Below the pieces are notes generated by a model, which saw only the letters and a program-made list of their open reading frames with translations, made no database searches and was not told where the DNA came from. Positions 1-9,048 of a stretch of 64,000 nucleotides of DNA are shown here, in pieces. The stretch is from Bacteroidota bacterium (GTDB taxonomy: Bacteria; Bacteroidota; Bacteroidia; Bacteroidales; VadinHA17). Each line of letters opens with the position of its first letter. Position 1 is the first letter of the stretch. A program made the position numbers and the translations under genes. The stretch lies in contig JAKPOU010000035.1 of assembly GCA_029547705.1 (NCBI GenBank), positions 1 to 64,000 on the forward strand, given 5' to 3'.

Positions 1-112
1 AAAAGAAGCTGAGCTATCAAGGTGCACCAGACCTGTGTGTAAATCGCATTTACATTCTCCCCGTAGAAATAATGCAACTGAAAGTTCTGCTTCATTTTCT
101 TGAATAGCAGCT
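1..112 (-). pseudogene. IS4-family transposase, 3' exon (continues beyond window)
   Basis: Minus strand translates LLFKKMKQNFQLHYFYGENVNAIYTQVWCTLIAQLL, the expected C-terminal continuation after KKRWGI(E). Confidence 0.85.
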
Positions 113-168
113 GTCGGGTAAAGGACTGGCGCGGTACCAAAAGGCCCGTTTCCAGCCCCTCCCCATCA

Positions 169-201
169 GAACCACTCATGAAGTTTTCCCTCAAGCGGCT
201 C
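169..201 (-). ncRNA. Group II intron domain V
   Basis: 33-nt GAGCCGCTTGAGGGAAAACTTCATGAGTGGTTC, followed by a domain VI-type helix GGGGAGGGGCTGG...CCAGTCCTTTACCC. Confidence 0.85.
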
Positions 202-256
202 ACCCAATGAGATTCTTCGTAAGGTTTATGTGTCCGGCAGGTCATAGCGTCGACTT

Positions 257-1564
257 TCACTTGTAAGCATCTACGTTACCCAAGGGATGGATTTTCCAAT
301 CCCAAAATAAACCGAGTACCCCGTAGAGATATTCGTTACTCCACCTTCGCCACCCTACACTACGCTTTTGTCGCCGTTTTCGCCTTGTAAGCAAAGTCCG
401 CACTTTCATCTCAAGGTAGTCTCTAACCTCGCTAAAAGCCCGGTTAGAGTTACCAACCCGGAAGTAATTGACCCATCCGGCAAGTGAAAGGTTGAGCCTT
501 GAGATAATATCTTTGGCTGAAGTAGCTCCGCCATTGTTGATAATCTCGCGGATTTTGGCCTTTATAGCTTTGCGGGCCTTCTTGTTTGGGGTCAAGAGAA
601 TAAAATGTCCGGTTCTCTGCCTGTTCGTAACTCGGCGGAAATCAAAGCCAAGGAAACTGAAAGATTCTTCTTTGAGGATGTCCACCACCTGTGTTTTCTC
701 TTCGTTAAGAGTAACACCAAGGGGAACAAGCTGTTCTTTGAGTCGTCTGAGCGCCAGCTTATCCCATCCACTTTTGGTGTGGTGTCCGCTTACAGTAATC
801 ACAATATCATCGGCGAACCGGTGATAGTTTACTGCCTCATAGTCTCCCTCGGCTGTCTTCCTGCGTATGCTATCGAAATACCAGTCAAGATCGTTCAGAT
901 AAATATTCGCTGCCAGAGGACTGAATGGGCCTCCCTGAGGAACCCCGATCTTCCCGGCAGTTTTGATTATCTGTTTAACGAGTCTCATAACTTCAGGGTC
1001 CTTAACTCGTCTTGCTATCTTGTCCAAAAGCAAGGAATGCTGAATTGAATCGAAAAAACTTGTCAAATCAACATCAATTACCCTGCTCATTCGCCTTAAC
1101 ACACTACGTCTTACTTCCGCCAAAGCAAGATGCGGCGATCGTTTTGGCCGAAACCCGTAAGAGTTCGGGCAAAAATCAGCCTCAAATATGGCTTCAAGGA
1201 TTAACTTCAAAGATCCCTGTACAACCCGGTCCCGGATGGTAGGAATTTGAAGTATCCTTGTCTTTCCCTTACCCTTCGGTATCTCAACCTTTCGGTACTT
1301 TTGGGGTTGGTAGCAACCCGAGAGAAGATCATCTCGTATGGAAAGGAGAAACTTATCAAGACACTCCGTCTCAATATCGCTGAAGGTCAAGCCGTCGGTG
1401 CCCGGGGCACCTCCGTTTCTCTTTGCAATCCGGTATGCCTCCCTGAGTGTTTCCATCTTTGCCACGTGGACAAAAATACCCCAAAAGCGATGCGTCTTGT
1501 CTGACTTCGCCTTACGGTATATCCGTCGTCGCAGATCCTGCAGATTAATAAGTGCCTTTGTCAT
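257..1564 (-). CDS. Group II intron reverse transcriptase/maturase (RT + X domain, no obvious HNH endonuclease domain)
   Basis: GTDGLTFSDIE, PKGKGKTRILQIPTIRDRVVQ, PNSYGFRPKRSPH, GVPQGGPFSPLAANIYL, FADD active site, GWVNYFRVGNS; AGGAG about 6 nt upstream of the ATG. Confidence 0.95.
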   Translation of the reverse strand: MTKALINLQDLRRRIYRKAKSDKTHRFWGIFVHVAKMETLREAYRIAKRNGGAPGTDGLTFSDIETECLDKFLLSIRDDLLSGCYQPQKYRKVEIPKGKGKTRILQIPTIRDRVVQGSLKLILEAIFEADFCPNSYGFRPKRSPHLALAEVRRSVLRRMSRVIDVDLTSFFDSIQHSLLLDKIARRVKDPEVMRLVKQIIKTAGKIGVPQGGPFSPLAANIYLNDLDWYFDSIRRKTAEGDYEAVNYHRFADDIVITVSGHHTKSGWDKLALRRLKEQLVPLGVTLNEEKTQVVDILKEESFSFLGFDFRRVTNRQRTGHFILLTPNKKARKAIKAKIREIINNGGATSAKDIISRLNLSLAGWVNYFRVGNSNRAFSEVRDYLEMKVRTLLTRRKRRQKRSVGWRRWSNEYLYGVLGLFWDWKIHPLGNVDAYK

Positions 1565-2084
1565 CTCACTCCTGCCTCAAATTGAACATACGGATTACTC
1601 ATCAGTCCGGGCCCTTCCCTCCCGGCACGTTTTGCTGCATGCCGATCATCAGTACTACGACCCGATCCGTCACCCTGATACCTGCAATCCCATTTCCCAC
1701 TCAAGGTTATAGGGACTGCCTTCTCGGCGATATTTCTTCGCCGGGTATCGAGGGCTTCTCCAGTTTCCACATAACCCTTCACTCCATGCCACCGCTGATA
1801 CCCCGCCGGTGAGAACTGCCGCATCAGACTCTTTTCGGACAGCTCTTGTTGCTTTCGCACGTTATCGACCGTCTCAGCCACCGGAATTAAGTGTAACGAG
1901 GCTACTTCTGCGTTCACTGCACGTTGCAGCCTGGAGTGTTGCTTGTTTCCCATATTTGAAACAATGTCGGAGGGCTTCACCGCCTTAGTTTCCTCCGGCG
2001 GTGCCTCCCAAGCTACGGAGCTCGAGTCTCCTGACCCCGGTCGGACTTTCACCGACTGGGTTATGTGTCCTTCGCTGGACACGC

Positions 2085-2988
2085 CGATGCCCCATCTTTT
2101 TTTATACAGGAACGCTATTTCTTCTGCCGTGATCTCAAAATTATTACTCAAAAATTCATAATACCGGTTCTGGTCATCCTGATAACGAACCCTTCTTAAA
2201 CGAAGCTTTTGGATTTGACGCGTATTCTTCTTTCCGGACTCATCTTCGGGATTATATTCCATCTCAATAATCTCATCACCAAGAACCTTTGCCTGCCCCT
2301 TTTTACGGTAATGTGTCCTTAAGACTTTAATAACTGTAAATACTGCACTCTTTTTCATCCGGGTGACAAAATATACATCTCTTTGGGTCCAGAGTGCAAA
2401 CTGATGATAATAGTTATATGCCCGGTCAAAGACAATCATGCTGTGGGAAATTAACTCAAGGCTCTTTAAGAAGTATTGATCATGAACCTTTGCCTGGGTG
2501 ATTTTAATAAACCGGCCAACCGATTGAACTGCATCTACCAGCATGTGAACCTTTAACCCGCCCTTCTTCTTGCCGTCTCCCTTAGGGTTGCGGCCAACAC
2601 CCTTCAATATATCACTGAACAAGCGGATAGTCGTGGAATCGATCAGTAATACCTCTTTAAATGTCAAGCCAAAGGTTCGGCTGTCCGACAAAAAACTCTG
2701 ATAATGCCTGACAAGGGTAAAATACAGATCCTCAAAAAACTCATGGCTCCTGTTTCGCAATCCATCACATGCCGTACTTTTTGCAGGAGCTTGATCCACA
2801 CCCAGGTGATTAAGCTTGCCGCCCATGGCACGCAGGCCTTCGCATATCTCAGTCATCGAATCGCAACGGCTGAGTATCCCGAACAGCATAGTGAAAAGTT
2901 GCGTCCTGGTCTTGAATGATTTGTAGTAATAATCACTCTCATGCTTTCTTATCAGACCATTTATATCCACTTTTTCCACCAAATTCAT
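2085..2988 (-). pseudogene. IS4-family transposase, 5' exon (intron-interrupted)
   Basis: DDE-type transposase: LLIDSTTIRLFSDILKGVGRNPKGDGKKKGGLKVHMLVDA, IVFDRAYNYYHQF, FLYKKRWGI. The tracked ORF 1561..2988 adds about 175 codons of intron sequence after KKRWGI. Confidence 0.9.
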
Positions 2989-3020
2989 TATCTGTTTGAA
3001 AATCGGCTGTCCGACAAATT

Positions 3021-4100
3021 TTATTTCATTGTAAATCTATAAATTGTCTTTGTTTTAACATTTACACCGGGAGTTATTTCAGTTGATGGGAAATTTGGAT
3101 GATTTGGACTATCTGGAAAATGACTTGTTTCAAGACAAAACCAAGACTTATTCTTTGTTACATAAAATTGTATTCCAGGTTGATCGGTTATCACTTCCAT
3201 AATACGACCGCTATTTGGATCATGAATTATTGCATCCACTTCTTCTATATTATCAAGCACAAAATTGTGATCGTAACCAAAACCTAATGTAAGTTGTTCG
3301 CAGTCCTCATTTATTCTTTCTCCGATTGTGTGTGGTGTTGTGAAATCAAATGGAGAATTTATTACTGGGCGAATTTCTCCCGTAGGAATCATTTGAGAAT
3401 CAATGGGAGTAAAAGATGAAGCTCTCAAAAGTAATAAATGATTTAATACATCACTATTTCCGGCACCGCGAAGATTAAAAAATGTATGATTCGTAACATT
3501 GACAATTGTTTTTTTATCAGTTTTATATTTATAGTCAATAATGATCTCATCATTATTTGTCCACGAGTAAGTGACGCTTATTTTTACATTTCCAGGAAAC
3601 CCCTCTTCCATGTTGGGGCTTAAATAGCTGAATTTGACAGATGGCCTTTTACTATTTTTATTGATTTTTGTGTCCCAAATGACGCTATGCCATCCATTTG
3701 GCCCGCCATGTATTGAGTTTTGGCCATTATTTAAGTTCAGTTTGTATTCAATATTGTTAAGAGTGAATTTGCCATTTGCTATCCTGTTTGCATATCTGCC
3801 AATTGTAGCACCTGCAGATTTGCTGCCACTTAAGATTTTCTCAAAGGTTTCAAACCCTAATGCTACATTATCCATATTGCCATATTTGTCAGGAACAACT
3901 ATACCAGTAATTCTTGCACCATAGTTAGTTAATGTCAAAACACTGCCATTACTATTTCTTAAAGTTATAAGCAAAACATTTTTTTCAAGATATTTGCCAA
4001 TGTGTTCTTGTTTTACCTCTATTTTTTCCTCTTGAAAATTACTGCATGAGTAAATAAATAGAAGTATCAAAATCAGTGCGGTTAATAGATTCGTTTTCAT
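3021..4100 (-). CDS. galM: Aldose 1-epimerase / galactose mutarotase, lipoprotein-type leader
   Basis: GATIGRYANRIANGKFTLN, LNNGQNSIHGG, NVTNHTFFNLRG, GFGYDHNFVLD; leader ILLFIYSCSN. Confidence 0.92.
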   Translation of the reverse strand: MKTNLLTALILILLFIYSCSNFQEEKIEVKQEHIGKYLEKNVLLITLRNSNGSVLTLTNYGARITGIVVPDKYGNMDNVALGFETFEKILSGSKSAGATIGRYANRIANGKFTLNNIEYKLNLNNGQNSIHGGPNGWHSVIWDTKINKNSKRPSVKFSYLSPNMEEGFPGNVKISVTYSWTNNDEIIIDYKYKTDKKTIVNVTNHTFFNLRGAGNSDVLNHLLLLRASSFTPIDSQMIPTGEIRPVINSPFDFTTPHTIGERINEDCEQLTLGFGYDHNFVLDNIEEVDAIIHDPNSGRIMEVITDQPGIQFYVTKNKSWFCLETSHFPDSPNHPNFPSTEITPGVNVKTKTIYRFTMK

Positions 4101-4376
4101 AATTCAGTAATTCAGACTTTTTTTTTAAGAAAATAAAATATTTGGTAGTTGCAGTCTTCTTGATTATGGGTATTAAGTTGAGACAAAAAATATGCTTCAA
4201 ATTACCATGTTAACATCCAAACAGATTAGGCTTTTTGCCTCAATTCATTCCATCGGGCTAGTTGATAAACCTTTATATTCCTTATAAAAGAAACAGTAGC
4301 ATTATAACTACTGTTCCTAATAAAAAAATTTTTTTGTATTTATTGAAAGGTCAAATAATTGTAGTCTTAAACTGAA

Positions 4377-5990
4377 TTAATTTTTAACTATTTTTTCTGT
4401 GAATTTACCATTGTAACCAGTAATTTGCAAGATATATATACCTTTTGGCAAATCATAACCGGCATCATTGGTCCCGTCCCAAAAGATGGTATACTGACCT
4501 TCTTGAGTATATTTATTTGCTAATACTTTAACCTTTTTCCCAAATGAATTGAAAATACTTATCTCCAATTTCTGAGCTATATCCACATTATATTGAATTG
4601 TAGTCCCATGTTTAAAAGGATTGGGAAAGTTCTTGGAAATAGTTAATCCGACTGGTTTTTCAGCTACACTTTTAACTGTTTCTATACCTTTTTTCTGTAA
4701 CCAGATTGCTTTTTTGTCAGGAAAAGCGTTAAGATCTCCTACTGGCAATCCGTCATCCGCTGCGGTGTAAGAGATTGAAGAAGTTGAATAGCCTACATCC
4801 CATTCATAGGGATAAATTTCCGAAAAATTATTTGGGAAAATCCCCGCTTTAGGATATTTTGCCCACCACACGAGAAATTCATATAAATTGTCAGATGATG
4901 AAGTGTTATGAAAAGTCAATTCTTCACGAAAAAAAGCTTTATCGATATCATTACCTAGAAAATGGATGATTGCACTACTTACAGGTGCAGGATCAGCAAT
5001 AGAATCGCCTGGAGGGGTTTGGTTGAAATAATCTACGAATTTTTGCTCATGGTATATATTATTATTTCTCATTATAATAGTTGCAGAAGGTAATACCACA
5101 GAAAGGCTGTCATGAGTTATGACACAAAAATTTTTAACAGGTTGTGTTTGTTCTGATCTCCATCTAGCAGTTAATCTATTACCATAGATCATTGGATTTG
5201 CAAATATGTTATTGGTAATTATTGCTGTTCTTGTTTTACCAAGTTGTACGCATCCATGATAACCCTGCATGTTGATTATTGAATTATGATCCATTTTGTA
5301 ATAATTTATGACTGGAGCCATATTTCGTAAAAATCTGTCTGTAAGGTTATAGAAAGTACTATTCTCAAATACAATTGTGTCTACATAGTTTGGGGCTCGA
5401 ACATCAAGGGCTCGGCCATTTCCGCCTACAGATATCCAATGACCCAGATTACCGAAAATACAATCAGTAACATATATCTTTGTGCCATCCACCAGGGTCC
5501 GGATTGCAGCACTTAGATCATTAGTTATCCAACAGCCTTTTACAATGAATCTGCCGTTTAATCCACGCATGTTGATTGCTCCACTTACAATACTCCCATT
5601 GGTATGTTTGCCGTCAAATTCTATATTTTCAAGAGTGAGGTTTTTGTACGCATTAATAAATGCAGATGAAGTCCCTGCACTGCTAAGGGTATGCAATATT
5701 AGAGGTTTGGGGCCAGGACCTTCCTCCGCACGGATATGCAAATTAAAATCTGTAGCATTTATTGTTGATGTTGCAAGATAGACTTGTCCTCGCTTTAATT
5801 CATATATGACATCCTTATTAGTAGCTCTGTTTACGGCATCATCCGATATTGCTTTGTATATTTGGTCATAAATTAATTCACCGTCAGGAGGAATAATCCC
5901 TTCTATTTTTACTATACGTTTCTGTGCTTGCAATAATCCACATATTGCAAATAGCATCAGAAATAGTATACTCTTAACTATTGTTTTCAT
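4377..5990 (-). CDS. Secreted right-handed beta-helix protein (polysaccharide lyase-like) with T9SS C-terminal sorting domain
   Basis: Signal peptide; beta-helix pattern (NLTLENIEFDG, FIVKGCWITND, YVTDCIFGN, VFENSTFYNL, IITNNIFANP); C-terminus NFPNPFKHGTTIQYNV...LPKGIYILQITGYNGKFTEKIVKN. Confidence 0.85.
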   Translation of the reverse strand: MKTIVKSILFLMLFAICGLLQAQKRIVKIEGIIPPDGELIYDQIYKAISDDAVNRATNKDVIYELKRGQVYLATSTINATDFNLHIRAEEGPGPKPLILHTLSSAGTSSAFINAYKNLTLENIEFDGKHTNGSIVSGAINMRGLNGRFIVKGCWITNDLSAAIRTLVDGTKIYVTDCIFGNLGHWISVGGNGRALDVRAPNYVDTIVFENSTFYNLTDRFLRNMAPVINYYKMDHNSIINMQGYHGCVQLGKTRTAIITNNIFANPMIYGNRLTARWRSEQTQPVKNFCVITHDSLSVVLPSATIIMRNNNIYHEQKFVDYFNQTPPGDSIADPAPVSSAIIHFLGNDIDKAFFREELTFHNTSSSDNLYEFLVWWAKYPKAGIFPNNFSEIYPYEWDVGYSTSSISYTAADDGLPVGDLNAFPDKKAIWLQKKGIETVKSVAEKPVGLTISKNFPNPFKHGTTIQYNVDIAQKLEISIFNSFGKKVKVLANKYTQEGQYTIFWDGTNDAGYDLPKGIYILQITGYNGKFTEKIVKN

Positions 5991-6033
5991 ATTTTATTAT
6001 TTTGATAAGCCATTAATAACAACATTGTAAAAA

Positions 6034-8994
6034 CTACTGCAAATTTATTTCGACTCCTAGATCAAATGTAAATCCATACATATGTTTGTAGGTAGGATAA
6101 ATCGGTTTGTAGCGAAAGCCTCTTTCAGTGGCATTGGTAATATTATTCAAATTAAGAAGAATATTTATTTTCTGAGCAATTCTTTGTTTTGCTGTGATGT
6201 CAATTCGTAAATAACTATCAGTATAAGTATAATAACCTTTTTTATCTGTGTTAGGATTGATACCTGTAAGATTATTTCCTTGATAAGACACTGAAATGCG
6301 ACTGGAGAAACCTTTGAATTCATAACCCAACCAACCATTGGCTGTCCAGTCAACTTGAGAAGGCATTCTATTTTCAGTTTTGTCATAATAGGATTTATTA
6401 AAATCAACCACGAGCATAGGCCGAACATCCTTATACATTACAAGACCTTCTATTCTTCTCCAGACATAGTAATATGTTCCAGACCACAGTCTCGTGAGAT
6501 TAAAACCTAACACAAAGCGGTTATAAGGACTTGGTAAAAAGTTAAAATGAGTATTATATTCAAATTCTAATCCACGAACCCATGATTCGTCCAGATTGAC
6601 ATAGTCTTCACTAAGATTGAATGCTTGTGCAGGAAGTCCCATTTGAACAGCTCTTTCAGGTGAAAGCGTGCCTGAAACCTGGTAAAACATATCATTTATA
6701 TTTTTAAGATAACCTCCAAAAGTAAGTAAACCAAATTTGTTTGTATAAACTGTAATATTTGCATCATAATTCCAGGAAGATGCATGTTTTAGATCAGGAT
6801 TAGCCATTGCAACCACATTACTGAGAGCATTATACCTAAAACGTGGAATAACCCACATATAGTTGGGGCGAGATATTGTTTTTGTTGCAGATAACCTTAA
6901 GTCTAACCAGCTTATTGGTTTGATTTTTAGGTGCATATTAGGTAGCCAATTGCCGTATTTCTGGCCAGATGTGTCAGGATCTGCATATCCATTTTGGCCG
7001 ACATCTCCATTTATTGTTGAATAGACGCCATGATAAATATTATTTGAATATTCATAACGGAGCCCAGGGACAAGGGTGATTAGATCTCCATAATTGAGCT
7101 TTAGCATCAAATATCCTGAAGTAATGGACTCAAAACTATCATAATTGTTTTCCGCGTAATTGTAATCATATGTGTATTCTGTATTACCCCCAACTCCACC
7201 AGCTTCGCTGTGATAAGTATACCAGTCCCTAATCTGTTTTTCAGGTATTGACGGATATATGTTATATTTTCCGTTTTGTATATCTATATTTTTCTGGTCA
7301 TTGAAATTTGACATTTGTACCCTGTGGGTCGCAGTTGTAGCGAGATTATTGCCACGTGGGTCATTGGCAATAGCAAGGTCAGTTAGAGCTGGTTTAAGAT
7401 AATACTGTTGATCTGCGAAATTATCAAAAAAGCGATCTCGTTTTTCTGATCGATATTTTGCACCAATCTTAATAAACCCGGCCAGATTGTTTCCTATTTT
7501 AATAGATCTCTCTAAATCAATGTTTCCAGTATAATTGGTTTGTTCCACAGAGCCGAATGAATAATATGAGTGGTATAAATAAGATAATGTATCTTTTATC
7601 TTATTAACATTATTAAATGCAAGTTCTTTAAGGAAATAGTCTGGATCTGTTACTGTTTTGCCTACCGCCTCAGCATCCAACCCATATGGTGCTGCTAACT
7701 GGAAATTAATCAACATATTATAAGGATTATTTACTTTGGTATAGACGCGATTTAAGTTCCAGTTGATTTTGGTTTTTCTTAAATTTACGTCTCCTCCCAG
7801 ACTATTGTTCAAAGAGTGTGTTATGTTGTCAATGACATTGCCTGAAGTAGTTAACTGACCTGATCTGTCAATTGTTTTGGATTGAGTGAATATATTGCGC
7901 GGTGATGCATTATACATATTAGTGAAATATATACCTCCAAATTTAAATTGATAATCAAGCAAAAGCAGACCGCCGTAACGTTTTGTTATCTGTTTACGAT
8001 CGGTAAGGACTACAGAATTAACGAAAAATGAATCTGCTACCTCAGCATCAGGGTCAAAAAAATTTATTCCGATAGAGTGGGCTCCACGGTCAGTATTTTC
8101 AAAATTTGCTTGGGCCATTATTCCCAATTTCTTATTGAGAAAACGTGATGAGTAATCCCATGAGCCTTTATAATTGCTCAAGGCATTATGTAAACCATGA
8201 TACCCGCCATAAAGTCTGATCTGATTCTTTGTTATATCAGGAGCTTTTGAAATAACTAGATTAATGGAACCGGCTATTGCATCTGCATCCATATCTGCAG
8301 TTGGTGATTTGAAAACTTCAATACCCGTAAGAAATTCAGGGGAGATATTACTTAAATCTATAGATCTGTCACCTTGAGTTCCAAAATCTGTTGAAGGTTG
8401 TGTAATGCCATTAATAGTTATTGTGCTGAATTTTGGATCCAAGCCACGTAGTATGACTTTAGATCCCTCTCCGCTACTTCTTACTATAGAAATACCAGGT
8501 AAGCGGCCTATTGCTTCAGCAGCATTAACATCCGGCAAACTACGGATAGCATCTTTTGAAACCACATTTAGCATTGCATCGGAAGATAATTGTTGATTTA
8601 TTGCGGCATTCTGTCCCATTCTTTGACTGGAAATTACTACCTCGCCTACTGATAATAATGGTTGGTCAAGTTCAATATCAATAATTTTCCTCTCTCCGGA
8701 ATTTAAATTAACATAAACTTCCTGAGTATTATACCCTACATATGAAATTCTTAGTGTATATTCCCCAGGTCTGACATTAGTTAATCTAAATTTACCATAT
8801 TGATCAGTTATGTCACCAAATACTGTTCCTTTAATTGCAACATTGGCAAAGGGTAATGGTTCTTTAGAACTCATATCAGTGATAGTCCCTGATATTTCAC
8901 CAGATTGCAGGACTTGACCGTATATCGAAAACGGTCTAAAACAAACCATACTAATTATTAGCATGAAGAATAATAACTTTTGTTGAGTTTTCAT
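6034..8994 (-). CDS. TonB-dependent receptor with N-terminal carboxypeptidase-like regulatory domain
   Basis: GEISGTITDMSSKEPLPFANVAIKGTVFGDITDQYGKFRL, plug region SDAMLNVVSKDAIRSLPDVNAAEAIGRLPGISIVRS, C-terminal beta-strand ending EINLQ; no SusD gene adjacent. Confidence 0.92.
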   Translation of the reverse strand: MKTQQKLLFFMLIISMVCFRPFSIYGQVLQSGEISGTITDMSSKEPLPFANVAIKGTVFGDITDQYGKFRLTNVRPGEYTLRISYVGYNTQEVYVNLNSGERKIIDIELDQPLLSVGEVVISSQRMGQNAAINQQLSSDAMLNVVSKDAIRSLPDVNAAEAIGRLPGISIVRSSGEGSKVILRGLDPKFSTITINGITQPSTDFGTQGDRSIDLSNISPEFLTGIEVFKSPTADMDADAIAGSINLVISKAPDITKNQIRLYGGYHGLHNALSNYKGSWDYSSRFLNKKLGIMAQANFENTDRGAHSIGINFFDPDAEVADSFFVNSVVLTDRKQITKRYGGLLLLDYQFKFGGIYFTNMYNASPRNIFTQSKTIDRSGQLTTSGNVIDNITHSLNNSLGGDVNLRKTKINWNLNRVYTKVNNPYNMLINFQLAAPYGLDAEAVGKTVTDPDYFLKELAFNNVNKIKDTLSYLYHSYYSFGSVEQTNYTGNIDLERSIKIGNNLAGFIKIGAKYRSEKRDRFFDNFADQQYYLKPALTDLAIANDPRGNNLATTATHRVQMSNFNDQKNIDIQNGKYNIYPSIPEKQIRDWYTYHSEAGGVGGNTEYTYDYNYAENNYDSFESITSGYLMLKLNYGDLITLVPGLRYEYSNNIYHGVYSTINGDVGQNGYADPDTSGQKYGNWLPNMHLKIKPISWLDLRLSATKTISRPNYMWVIPRFRYNALSNVVAMANPDLKHASSWNYDANITVYTNKFGLLTFGGYLKNINDMFYQVSGTLSPERAVQMGLPAQAFNLSEDYVNLDESWVRGLEFEYNTHFNFLPSPYNRFVLGFNLTRLWSGTYYYVWRRIEGLVMYKDVRPMLVVDFNKSYYDKTENRMPSQVDWTANGWLGYEFKGFSSRISVSYQGNNLTGINPNTDKKGYYTYTDSYLRIDITAKQRIAQKINILLNLNNITNATERGFRYKPIYPTYKHMYGFTFDLGVEINLQ

Positions 8995-9048
8995 TATAAT
9001 ATCATTTATACAAATTTCATTTAATTTGTTTGGTAGATTAATAACACT

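Larger units (their letters stand above)
113..2084 (-). mobile_element. Group II intron, sense orientation, inserted in an IS4-like transposase gene
   Basis: Minus strand: 5' end GTGTCCAGCGAAGGACAC (hairpin) ending near 2082-2084; RT/maturase ORF inside; domain V-like GAGCCGCTTGAGGGAAAACTTCATGAGTGGTTC (201..169); domain VI helix with a bulged A and 3' end ACCCGAC at 113; transposase coding resumes on the other side. Confidence 0.9.

Noticed and set aside
468-1812. Several + strand ORFs across the intron (468..824, 605..1048, 1247..1504, 1338..1712, 1552..1812)
   Set aside because: They are antisense to the RT/maturase and intron RNA and have no plausible protein features.
1561-2081. C-terminal ~175 aa of the tracked 475-aa transposase ORF
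   Set aside because: This is group II intron RNA sequence read in the exon frame, not a protein domain.
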